Shown here: positions 1 through 7,114 of the stretch, piece after piece
Numbering within the stretch: position 1 is the first letter of the stretch
How the letters are laid out: each line of letters begins with the position of its first letter
NCBI GenBank assembly: GCA_964522045.1
Contig: CAZFSF010000045.1
Location: forward strand, 1-19,220
From: Desulfacyla sp964522045
GTDB taxonomy: Bacteria > Desulfobacterota > DSM-4660 > Desulfatiglandales > Desulfatiglandaceae
Direction: 5' to 3'
Length of the DNA stretch: 19,220 nucleotides
The notes under the pieces: model-generated
Database searches by the model: none
What the model saw: only the letters and a program-made list of their open reading frames with translations
What the model was told of the DNA's origin: nothing
Made by a program: the position numbers and the translations under genes

Positions 1-837
1 GTTGTCTAACACAGATGTGAAAGATTTTTTGACCTTTTTGGCTGTTAAACGTAAAGTATCGGCCTCGTCACAGAATCAAGCCTTTAATGCGCTTCTCTTC
101 TTTTTCAGGCATATCCTGAAAACTGAATTCGGAGAGATAAAAGACGTTCCGAGAGCCAAAAGAAAGCCTTACATCCCTGTCGTTTTGTCAAGACCAGAGA
201 TTGACGCTATTACTAAAAACCTTTCATACCCTTACGATTTAGTCGCAAAACTGCTGTACGGCTGCGGGCTTCGGCTGTCCGAGTGCATGAATCTTCGGAT
301 CAACAATTTCAATTTCGACAATCTGATCTTGACTGTCCATGACGGAAAAGGGAAAAAAGACAGGACAGTTCCCCCCTGCCTGAAAAAATCATCCCCGACT
401 TAAAAAAACATCTTGCCTCGGTTATCTCACTTCACGAAAATGATCTTGCCTCCGGCTATTCCGGAGCGTTCATGTTTGATCAACTGGAGAAAAAATACAA
501 GAATGTAGCCAAGGAGTTGATTTGGCAGTGGTTTTTCCCAGCCAAAACTTTGACTTTTGTGCCGGATACCCGGGAATACAGGCGTTACCATCTACACGAT
601 ACCCATGTTCAAAAGGTCATCAGACGAGCTGTCAAAAAAGCAAAAATCTTAAAACGGGCTTCAGCCCATACGTTTCGGCATAGCTTTGCAAGCCATCTGT
701 TGCAGGCCAATTATGATATCCGTACGATTCAAGAGTTGCTGGGGCACAGCGATGTACGGACCACCAGGATCTATACCCATACGATCAAAAGCCAAACCCT
801 CAAAGAGGCGAAAAGCCCGCTTGATTTCGAGCCGTAA
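1..837 (+). pseudogene. intI: Integron-type tyrosine recombinase (IntI family), 5' end outside window, one frameshift
   Basis: Site-specific recombinase of the integron integrase type, which inserts and excises gene cassettes at attI/attC sites. The first frame (from base 2) covers the end of the SAM-like N-terminal domain and the start of the catalytic domain, with the catalytic Arg in GCGLRLSE and a Lys in GKGKKDR. It stops at 401-403. The protein continues without a stop in frame 1 from about 373 (LPEKIIPDL...) to 837. The second part carries the IntI-specific insertion around IWQWFFPA and RRYHLHD, then HTFRHSF, LGHSD and the nucleophile Tyr in IYTHT, and ends KSPLDFEP like class 1 IntI. 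The frames change at a C6 run (371-376). Four Cs would give KDRTVPLPE, matching the length of IntI1 at that point. Every catalytic residue of the visible part is present, so this is either a recent inactivation or a homopolymer error. The N-terminus lies left of the window. Confidence 0.88.
371..376 (+). other. C6 homopolymer at the integrase frameshift
   Basis: The reading frame of the integrase changes at this run of six Cs. Upstream frame-2 sequence reads KKDRTVP and then loses homology. Downstream frame-1 sequence reads LPEKIIPDLKKHL, the expected IntI continuation. A length of four or seven Cs would restore one frame. Confidence 0.8.
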
Positions 838-1275
838 GACCCCAGACGCCTCCATGAAAGGGGACAACTTCGCCCCTGATTCATTTACAATGCCTCTTTA
901 AGGGATCCCCGTTAAACGGTTTTTCAGATTTAAAATTCCGAATTTGTGATGAAGGTTTTCGCTCCCAACAGGGAAAATGGCTCCTGTCAGGAGATGGTAG
1001 GGCAGTATTTGAGGTGGTGCTCCATAGGGAACCCCTTTAGTTGCATAAATATAATGGCAAAATGGGTTTAGAGACTATAATTATGGACCCAATCACCGTT
1101 CTAACGTCACTCATGGAATGAACTCCAGGTGTAATCCTGAAGAAATAAAAAGCTGCCGTTATATTTACCCTTCGGGAGAGCCGATGATACCACATCTCCT
1201 GCGTTTTCAAGGGTTCGCGGTAGAGTACTACAGCTTCATCCTAGACGCCTTGGATCTATGGCACCCTCGACTCTT

Positions 1276-1287
1276 GCAACGTTAGGG
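1276..1287 (+). repeat. Integron-core-like motif copy 1 (GCAACGTTAGGG)
   Basis: Twelve bases identical to 15042-15053. They contain GTTAGGG, close to the attC/attI core consensus GTTRRRY (the last base is G rather than a pyrimidine). CTAACGT at 1101-1107 could be an opposing core about 175 bases upstream, but the long imperfect hairpin of an attC site is not evident. Confidence 0.55.
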
Positions 1288-1309
1288 GGGACCGCTGTGT
1301 AATTAAGTG

Positions 1310-1365
1310 CAAGGCGTAAGGCACAAGGCTTAAGGTTCAGAGTTCAATGTTCAATGTTCAGAGGT
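1310..1365 (+). repeat. Eight tandem heptamers
   Basis: The sequence runs in exact 7-base register for eight units. The first four resemble CAAGGCG or TAAGGCA; the last four resemble CAGAGTT or CAATGTT, with two adjacent CAATGTT units identical. There is no open frame or hairpin to explain it. It resembles the short tandem heptanucleotide repeats found between genes in some bacteria. Confidence 0.85.
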
Positions 1366-1397
1366 TGATCGTGAAGAATATTATTGAAGATTAAGGT

Positions 1398-1428
1398 AAA
1401 GTCAAGATAAATATCTTTTATTGACTTT
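1398..1428 (-). terminator. AT-rich inverted repeat, possible terminator of the ppsA-fabH-hydrolase operon
   Basis: AAAGTCAA (1398-1405) and TTGACTTT (1421-1428) are perfect 8-base arms separated by 15 bases, with a second small palindrome GATAAATATC inside. It lies 17 bases past the hydrolase stop codon in the direction of transcription. The stem is AT-rich and no strong U-run follows, so termination is only a possibility. Confidence 0.35.
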
Positions 1429-1444
1429 TCAAGTGTGGCAGGCA

Positions 1445-2239
1445 TTATGCGTGCAGTATAAAATCGAGTACACAATCGTTAAAGGCCGTGTGGTTTTCAA
1501 TCATCACCATATGGCCTGCAGAGGGTATTATTTCAAGCCTGCTTCCCTCGATAGCTTCATTCAGTTTTCTGGAAAGGGAAGGGGGTGCTAGTTTATCCTC
1601 CTCGCCGCAGAGGATGAGACATGGGAGTTTGATTTTCTCCACCTCGTTTCGCACGTCAAACCGATTGCATGCGGAGAAATCGCCATAAACCTGGCTTGAT
1701 CCTGCTTCTTTCATCAATTTAGCGCCTTCTTTTATGAGCAGGGATTCTGCGCCGGGCGCGTATGCAAACCCTATGACAGTGTCAACGGTTTCTTCGAAAT
1801 TTTTCTGCAGGCCTTCCAAGAACATGGGTGCCACCCGGAGCCGGGGGCCTGTACCGACTAAAATTATCCCCTTTATTAAATCGGGCTCCAGGAGGGCCGC
1901 CTTCTGTACTATGGCCCCGCCCATGGAATGACCCATTAAGAAGGGAGGCTTACGAAAAATGGCTCTGAGGCATTCAATCAGCCATTCTGTATATCCGTCT
2001 AAATCCGACTTGGCTTCACCGATGGTCTCCCCGTAGCCTGGCAGGTCTAAGGCCAGGGTGTTAATAGATCCTTTCAACCCCGCTGAAGACGGGATCTTCG
2101 ACAGTCGGATCTGATTCTGCCAGACCTGGGAATGTCCCCCGGCCCCATGGATCATGACAAGGGTCGGTCGATCCTCTCTGAAATCCTCTGAACCGGCCTT
2201 AAACCCGATGCCCATATCTGTCAGTGTTTGGGTAATCAT
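1445..2239 (-). CDS. Alpha/beta-hydrolase fold enzyme
   Basis: A 264-residue cytoplasmic hydrolase of the alpha/beta fold; substrate unknown. Visible hallmarks are the oxyanion strand VMIHGAGG (residues 28-35), the nucleophile elbow GHSMGG with Ser105, the acidic residue in GEEDKLAP (Asp215) and the catalytic His in AGHMVMIE (His243). The length is normal for the family. The frame is open back to a GTG at 2260 that overlaps the fabH stop, but ATG 2239 is preceded by AGGGG at suitable spacing and is the more likely start. It is the last gene of a minus-strand operon behind ppsA and a fabH-type gene, so a thioesterase or esterase role linked to acyl groups is possible, but that is inference. 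Confidence 0.85.
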   Translation of the reverse strand: MITQTLTDMGIGFKAGSEDFREDRPTLVMIHGAGGHSQVWQNQIRLSKIPSSAGLKGSINTLALDLPGYGETIGEAKSDLDGYTEWLIECLRAIFRKPPFLMGHSMGGAIVQKAALLEPDLIKGIILVGTGPRLRVAPMFLEGLQKNFEETVDTVIGFAYAPGAESLLIKEGAKLMKEAGSSQVYGDFSACNRFDVRNEVEKIKLPCLILCGEEDKLAPPSLSRKLNEAIEGSRLEIIPSAGHMVMIENHTAFNDCVLDFILHA

Positions 2240-2250
2240 TCCCGATACCC

Positions 2251-3243
2251 CTAACTCCACCTTATTAGCGCGCTGCCCCAGGTCAAGCCTCCGCCGAAGA
2301 CCGGGAGGCAGATCAGATCATTCTTCTTGATGCTCCCGTCCCTGACCGCCTCATCCAGGGCAATCGCACAGGAGGCAGAAGAAATATTGCCGTATTTGTG
2401 AAGTGTAACATAGAATTTGTCCATGGATAGCTTCAGGGTCTTGGCCATGGACTGGAACATGCGCAGATTAGCCTGGTGTGGGATAAACCAGTCGATCTCC
2501 TCTACCGCCACGTTGTTAAAACTGGCAGCTTCCTTGATGGAATCCACAAAATGTCTTACCGCCACCCTGAAACTGGCATTGGCTTCAATCAATTTCAGGA
2601 CATGAAGTTTCTTGTCCACGCTCTCATGTGAAATCGGCGTGGTCTTGGACCCGCCTCCAGGCATCAAGAGGTCCTGACCGTTTGCACCATCCGTATGTAG
2701 ATGGGTGGACAAAATCTCCGGACCGTTCCGACCCAAGGCCAATATGGCGGCGCCCGCGCCATCCCCCCACAGTATGCAGGATGTTCGATCGGTCCAGTCG
2801 AGGGTGCGGGTCATGATTTCTGAAGCCACCACAAGGATGAGCTTAGCAGCCCCGGTCCTTAGATATTGTTCAGCCACATTAAGCGCAAAAATAAAACCGG
2901 AACAGGCGGCGGATATGTCAAAGGTGACGGCCTGGGGGGCATCCAATTTGGCCTGAAGCCAGTTGGCAGCGGAAGGGCAGCAGGTGTCAGGTGTAATGGT
3001 GGCCACGATAATAAGATCAAGGTCTTTGGCCTTTATCCCGGCCATATCAAAGGCCTTGAGTGCCGCTTCATAACCGAGATCTGACGTGGTGACTTCCGGG
3101 TCTGCGATTCTTCGTTCTCTGACGCCGGTTCGCTGGACAACCCATTCGTCGGTGGTGTCCAGACCCATTTCCTGCAAATCAAGATTGGACAGGACCTTTG
3201 GTGGCACAAAAGAACCTGTCCCCAAAACCCTTACGGTCTCCAT
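2251..3243 (-). CDS. fabH: 3-oxoacyl-[acyl-carrier-protein] synthase III (FabH family)
   Basis: A 330-residue thiolase-fold condensing enzyme. FabH joins an acyl-CoA starter to malonyl-ACP to begin fatty acid synthesis. The family start (GTGSFVPP, TTDEWVVQRTGVRERRI) is clear. The triad is complete: Cys114 in SAACSGF, His256 in IPHQANLRM, and Asn286 in YGNISSAS. The length matches FabH. It starts three bases after the ppsA stop codon, so it is co-transcribed with ppsA. It is not flanked by plsX, fabD or acpP, so it may be a second FabH or a relative that uses another starter unit. The family call is firm; its precise substrate cannot be read from sequence. Confidence 0.93.
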   Translation of the reverse strand: METVRVLGTGSFVPPKVLSNLDLQEMGLDTTDEWVVQRTGVRERRIADPEVTTSDLGYEAALKAFDMAGIKAKDLDLIIVATITPDTCCPSAANWLQAKLDAPQAVTFDISAACSGFIFALNVAEQYLRTGAAKLILVVASEIMTRTLDWTDRTSCILWGDGAGAAILALGRNGPEILSTHLHTDGANGQDLLMPGGGSKTTPISHESVDKKLHVLKLIEANASFRVAVRHFVDSIKEAASFNNVAVEEIDWFIPHQANLRMFQSMAKTLKLSMDKFYVTLHKYGNISSASCAIALDEAVRDGSIKKNDLICLPVFGGGLTWGSALIRWS

Positions 3244-3246
3244 ATC

Positions 3247-5742
3247 TTAGTCTTTCTCCACACGGATGCCCAAAGCCTTTTCTTTTTTGGCAATGGCCAG
3301 CCGGGTTTTGATAACGGTATCAGGTATGAGGCTTATGGAATCAATGCCGCATTCAACCAAAAATTCCGCAAAATCGGGAAAATCGCTGGGGCCCTGCCCA
3401 CAGATCCCGATCTTCTTTCCCTTTTTCTTGGCAACGTCGATCACCTGTGTAATGAGTCGCTTTACGGCATCGTTTCTCTCATCATAGATATGGGCTACGA
3501 GAGCGGAATCCCGGTCGAGGCCGAGGGCCAACTGGGTCAAGTCATTGGAGCCTATGGAAAAACCATCGAATATCTCCGCGAACTGATCTGCGCAGATCAC
3601 ATTGCTGGGGATTTCGCACATAACATATATCTCGAGACCATCCTCCCCCTGGACGAGACCGAACCTCTTCATAAGGTCGATGACCTTCTTCCCCTCTTCC
3701 GGGGTCCTGCAAAATGGAATCATGGCCTTTATGTTTGTAAGCCCCATCTCACTTCGGGCCTTGTGGAGGGCAATACATTCCATCTCAAAAGCCGGCATAA
3801 AGTCATTATCGTAATAACGGGAGGCCCCCCTCCATCCGATCATGGGATTGCTCTCTTTAGGTTCGTACAGGTACCCGCCTAAGAGGTTCTCATACTCATT
3901 GGTCTTGAAGTCAGACATCCGGACAATGACATCATTGGGATAAAACGCTGCGGCGATACGGCCAATTCCTTCTGAAAGTTTGTCAATAAAAAACTGCTTC
4001 TTGTCCCGGTAAACGGCTGTGATTTCGTCTATCTTGTAAACTACACCTGCGATTTTTTGATCAGTTTTGGCCTTTTCCCTCAGTTTGTCATAATCCAGCA
4101 GGGCAAGGGGATGTATGCCGATGTGTGAGTTGATGATGAACTCTTCCCTGGCCAGACCCACGCCTTCATTTGGGATCATCGACTGGGAAAAGGCCTTTTC
4201 CGGCATCCCCACGTTCATCATTATCTTGGTCTGCGTCCGGGGAATGTCCTCTAAATTGAACTCCTGCACCTCATACTCTAACAGGCCCTTATAAACATGT
4301 CCTGTCTCTCCCTCACAGCATGAGACAGTGATCTCCTGCCCTGCCTCGATTATTTCATCACCATTCCCCGTGCCGATAACACATGGAATGCCTAACTCTC
4401 GGGAAATGATAGCCGCATGACAGGTGCGTCCCCCCTTATTGGTGACAATTGCCGAAGCGATCTTCATGATCGGTTCCCAGTCAGGATCGGTCATGCTGGT
4501 CACCAGGATCTGTTCAGGCTGGAACGTGTCCATCTCTAAAGTTGATTGGATTACATTGGCTACACCCTGGCCAATCTTGCCGCCCACGGCTATTCCGTTG
4601 ACAAGGATTTCCCCTTTCTCGAGAAGTCTGTAGTTTTCGTAGCTGTTTGTGTCCCTCTGAGAGTGAATGGTCTCGGGTCTTGCCTGAACAATATAGAGAT
4701 CTCCCGTCCCCACATTGACACCATCCCCATCCTTGGCCCATTCAATATCCATCGGCTTGAAAGATCCGGCCTCTTCGCAGTAGTGCTCTTCGATAATGCA
4801 TGCCCATTCTGCTAATTTCAGGATCTCATCATCATCCAGGACGTACCGATGCCTTTCATCCAAAGTGGTGGCGACATTTTTTACCGTGGCGTCATCTTCT
4901 ATGGAGTAGACCATTTTGATATCCCGGTCTCCCGCCTTGCGGCCGATAATGGCCCGTTTACCCATCTTGAGGGTAGGCTTAAACACATAGAACTCATCAG
5001 GATTGACAGCGCCTTGGACGACATTCTCACCTAAGCCATAGGCAGCGGTGATGAAAGCCGCATCCTTAAACCCGGTTTCCGTGTCGATGGAAAACATGAC
5101 CCCCGAATAGGCTGAATCGCTCCTCACCATCTTCTGGACCGCAATGGAGAGGGAAACCTCAAACTGGCCAAAGCCTTTGTCGTGACGGTAGGAAATAGCG
5201 CGGTTGGTAAACAGGCTGGCAAAACACTTCCTGCAGGCGTCTATCACGCTCCGTCTCCCGCGAATGTTCAGGAAAGTATCCTGCTGACCCGCAAAGGAGG
5301 CATCCGGTAGGTCTTCGGCTGTGGCCGATGATCGGATCGCCACATCCACATTGGTGAGCCCATGTTCAGCGCTCCCTTCGTGGATGAACTCCGCCCCCAA
5401 TTTATCATAGGCGGTGTAGATTGCCTGGGTCAGGTCAGGAGGAATTTCTGCATGTGTGATGATTTCCCTGACCTCTCTACCCTTAGCCATGAGGTTGTTG
5501 AGGTCATGAGTATCCAGACCTTTGAGGACTTTCTTGATTTCCTCTTCGATCCCGGCATATTTCAGAAAATAGCGGTAGGCATAGGCAGTAATGGCAAAAC
5601 CGTTGGGTACTTTTATCCCTTTGCTCCCGAGTTTTTGATACATCTCTCCAAGAGAAGCATTTTTTCCGCCGACTAAAGGAACATCGTCTATGCCAACTTC
5701 AGCAAACCAGAGAATGAATTTCTTCTTACTGTCTCCTGCCAT
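3247..5742 (-). CDS. ppsA: Phosphoenolpyruvate synthase (pyruvate, water dikinase)
   Basis: Converts pyruvate, ATP and water to PEP, AMP and phosphate, the entry step of gluconeogenesis from C2/C3 compounds. The protein has 831 residues, about 40 more than E. coli PpsA. The order is: N-terminal ATP-grasp domain (ILWFAEVGIDDVPLVGGKNASL, IRSSATAEDLPDASFAGQQ), the swivelling phosphohistidine domain with GGRTCHAAIISRELG (His442), and the PEP/pyruvate barrel ending GICGQGPSDFPDFAEFLV with the catalytic Cys781. Start ATG 5742 has an AGGAGG Shine-Dalgarno just upstream. It is the first gene of a minus-strand operon with fabH and a hydrolase. The leader contains palindromes described separately. Confidence 0.96.
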   Translation of the reverse strand: MAGDSKKKFILWFAEVGIDDVPLVGGKNASLGEMYQKLGSKGIKVPNGFAITAYAYRYFLKYAGIEEEIKKVLKGLDTHDLNNLMAKGREVREIITHAEIPPDLTQAIYTAYDKLGAEFIHEGSAEHGLTNVDVAIRSSATAEDLPDASFAGQQDTFLNIRGRRSVIDACRKCFASLFTNRAISYRHDKGFGQFEVSLSIAVQKMVRSDSAYSGVMFSIDTETGFKDAAFITAAYGLGENVVQGAVNPDEFYVFKPTLKMGKRAIIGRKAGDRDIKMVYSIEDDATVKNVATTLDERHRYVLDDDEILKLAEWACIIEEHYCEEAGSFKPMDIEWAKDGDGVNVGTGDLYIVQARPETIHSQRDTNSYENYRLLEKGEILVNGIAVGGKIGQGVANVIQSTLEMDTFQPEQILVTSMTDPDWEPIMKIASAIVTNKGGRTCHAAIISRELGIPCVIGTGNGDEIIEAGQEITVSCCEGETGHVYKGLLEYEVQEFNLEDIPRTQTKIMMNVGMPEKAFSQSMIPNEGVGLAREEFIINSHIGIHPLALLDYDKLREKAKTDQKIAGVVYKIDEITAVYRDKKQFFIDKLSEGIGRIAAAFYPNDVIVRMSDFKTNEYENLLGGYLYEPKESNPMIGWRGASRYYDNDFMPAFEMECIALHKARSEMGLTNIKAMIPFCRTPEEGKKVIDLMKRFGLVQGEDGLEIYVMCEIPSNVICADQFAEIFDGFSIGSNDLTQLALGLDRDSALVAHIYDERNDAVKRLITQVIDVAKKKGKKIGICGQGPSDFPDFAEFLVECGIDSISLIPDTVIKTRLAIAKKEKALGIRVEKD

Positions 5743-5779
5743 CTTCTTCCTCCTCTTTTTTGAGCGCGGCTTGGTTGTC

Positions 5780-5820
5780 AGTGCTAAACCCTTTTTCTTT
5801 TGGTTCTAAAATTTAGCACT
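5780..5820. promoter_or_regulatory. 9-bp inverted repeat in the ppsA leader
   Basis: AGTGCTAAA (5780-5788) and TTTAGCACT (5812-5820) are perfect inverted copies separated by 23 bases. They lie about 40-80 bases upstream of the ppsA start. In the transcript they could form a hairpin; as DNA they could be an operator. The half-sites resemble those of the HrcA/CIRCE element (TTAGCACTC/GAGTGCTAA), but they are in the opposite order and spacing, so CIRCE is not claimed. Confidence 0.5.
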
Positions 5821-5832
5821 ATATTGTATTTG

Positions 5833-5846
5833 TTGTCAATTGACAA
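5833..5846. promoter_or_regulatory. 14-bp perfect palindrome between ppsA and the desulfurase gene
   Basis: TTGTCAATTGACAA is a perfect palindrome in the divergent intergenic region. It contains TTGACA on both strands. On the minus strand TTGACA (5839-5834) is followed after 18 bases by TAAATT, a weak -10, so it could be part of the ppsA promoter, an operator, or both. Confidence 0.45.
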
Positions 5847-5883
5847 AATTTATTCTACAAGAATGGGGGGGTACGGGCCTTTG

Positions 5884-5904
5884 GATTGATGATTGTCGAT
5901 TGAA
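5884..5904 (+). repeat. Three GATTGNN heptamers
   Basis: GATTGAT, GATTGTC and GATTGAA follow one another in exact 7-base register upstream of the desulfurase gene. This is the same period as the block at 1310-1365 but a different unit. It is short and may be chance. Confidence 0.5.
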
Positions 5905-5959
5905 GGGCCCGGGATTTCCGCTTCGCTACAACCAGTATCCAGAAAATGAGGTGATTTCA

Positions 5960-7114
5960 ATGACTGATAAAACTCCGGGGGTTCCCATTTACCTGGATCA
6001 TAATGCCACGACTCCGATCGATCCAGAGGCCGTGGAGGCGATGATGCCTTATTTGAAGGGAGAATTCGGGAACCCGTCCAGCGGTTATCCCTTAGGCAAG
6101 AGGGCAAAAGAGGGGGTTGAACAGGCCAGGCGGGAGGTGGCTGCGCTCCTTGGTTGTCAATCAGGTGAGATAATCTTCACATCCGGTGGGAGCGAGTCAA
6201 ATAATATGGTCCTTAAAGGACTCATTAATTTTGCAGATCCCGCGGAATTCCACGTTATTACCTCTGCAATAGAGCATCCCGCCATCTTGAATCCGGCCCT
6301 GTTTCTCATGGAATTGGGCGCTAAGGTCACAATACTCCCTGTGGATCGCCTTGGGCAGGTGGACCCGGATGATGTGAGAAAGGCGGTTTCATCCCGGACA
6401 ACCCTAATCACTCTAATGCTTGCCAATAACGAGACGGGTGCTCTCCAGCCGATAAGAGAGGTCTCTCAGATCGCAAGGGATCATAATGTCCTGTTTCATA
6501 CGGATGCTGCCCAGGCAGTGGGTAAGATCGGAGTGAATATAGGCGATCTTGGGGTGGATTTCCTGAGCGTGGCCGGTCACAAGCTTTACGGCCCCAAGGG
6601 TGTTGGGGTCTTGTATATGCGGAACGGTTGTTCGCTCACTCCCCTTATTCATGGGGCCGCGCAAGAGAATGGCATGCGTGCAGGAACAGAAAATGTTGTC
6701 CTGACCGCAGGACTCGGAGCAGCATGCAGGGTTGCAAGGGAGAGGCTCGAAGAGGATTTTGAGCGGAACTGTCTTTTGAGAAACCGTCTGCAGGATCTGC
6801 TTTTTGAGGAGATCAACGGGCTGGTCTTGAACGGTCATGGAGAAAAACGGCTTCCCAATACCCTGAATGTCTCGGTCCCCGGTCTGGAGGGGGGGAAGAT
6901 CCTTGATGGCCTCCCAACGATAATGGCATCTACCGGGGCCGCATGCCATGATCGGACAATCAAGCTTTCTCATGTGCTTTCGGCCATGTCCGTGCCTCCG
7001 GAAATCGGGATGGGAGCCCTCAGGCTGAGCTTAGGAAGGAGCAATACCATTGAACAGATTGAAGAGGCAGCCCGTCTGATTATTGAGCAAGTGAAAGGGA
7101 TGCGGGGGGAATGA
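5960..7114 (+). CDS. Cysteine desulfurase / selenocysteine lyase-like PLP enzyme (NifS class V)
   Basis: A PLP-dependent enzyme that takes sulfur from cysteine, or selenium from selenocysteine. The start ATG 5960 is preceded by GAGGTGA and begins the family fold (YLDHNATTPIDPEAV); an upstream GTG or ATG-less extension has no homology. The 384-residue protein shows GGSESNN, EHPAIL, LANNETGALQP, HTDAAQAVGK, and the PLP lysine in GHKLYGPKG (Lys208). The catalytic Cys329 sits in MASTGAACHDR. This loop and what follows (ALRLSLGRSNT) are closer, from memory, to animal selenocysteine lyase (MASVGAACHSD) than to IscS or NifS. It overlaps the priA start by four bases. No iscU or other Fe-S scaffold gene is adjacent. 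Confidence 0.9.
   Translation: MTDKTPGVPIYLDHNATTPIDPEAVEAMMPYLKGEFGNPSSGYPLGKRAKEGVEQARREVAALLGCQSGEIIFTSGGSESNNMVLKGLINFADPAEFHVITSAIEHPAILNPALFLMELGAKVTILPVDRLGQVDPDDVRKAVSSRTTLITLMLANNETGALQPIREVSQIARDHNVLFHTDAAQAVGKIGVNIGDLGVDFLSVAGHKLYGPKGVGVLYMRNGCSLTPLIHGAAQENGMRAGTENVVLTAGLGAACRVARERLEEDFERNCLLRNRLQDLLFEEINGLVLNGHGEKRLPNTLNVSVPGLEGGKILDGLPTIMASTGAACHDRTIKLSHVLSAMSVPPEIGMGALRLSLGRSNTIEQIEEAARLIIEQVKGMRGE

Larger units (their letters stand above)
838..1444. other. Non-coding region between integrase and hydrolase operon
   Basis: About 600 bases with no convincing gene. It holds an integron-core-like motif (1276-1287), a possible weak partner core (CTAACGT at 1101-1107), a block of tandem heptamers (1310-1365) and an AT-rich inverted repeat (1398-1428). 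No tRNA or other RNA gene was recognised. It lies 3' of both flanking genes, so it should not be needed as a promoter for either. Confidence 0.6.

Noticed and set aside
1098..1287. Possible complete attC site (CTAACGT ... ACGTTAG)
   Set aside because: Only seven bases pair at the ends and no central imperfect hairpin could be traced by eye; recorded only as a weak possibility.
2245..2256. GTTAGGGG near the hydrolase start as a fifth core motif
   Set aside because: It lacks the preceding AAC and lies in the fabH-hydrolase junction where it serves as the likely Shine-Dalgarno.
5780..5820. CIRCE heat-shock operator
   Set aside because: Half-sites are similar but in everted order with 23-base spacing instead of inverted with 9, and the gene is ppsA, not a chaperone.
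6413..6973. 186-residue open frame on the minus strand
   Set aside because: It lies opposite the PLP-enzyme gene and has no recognisable domain.
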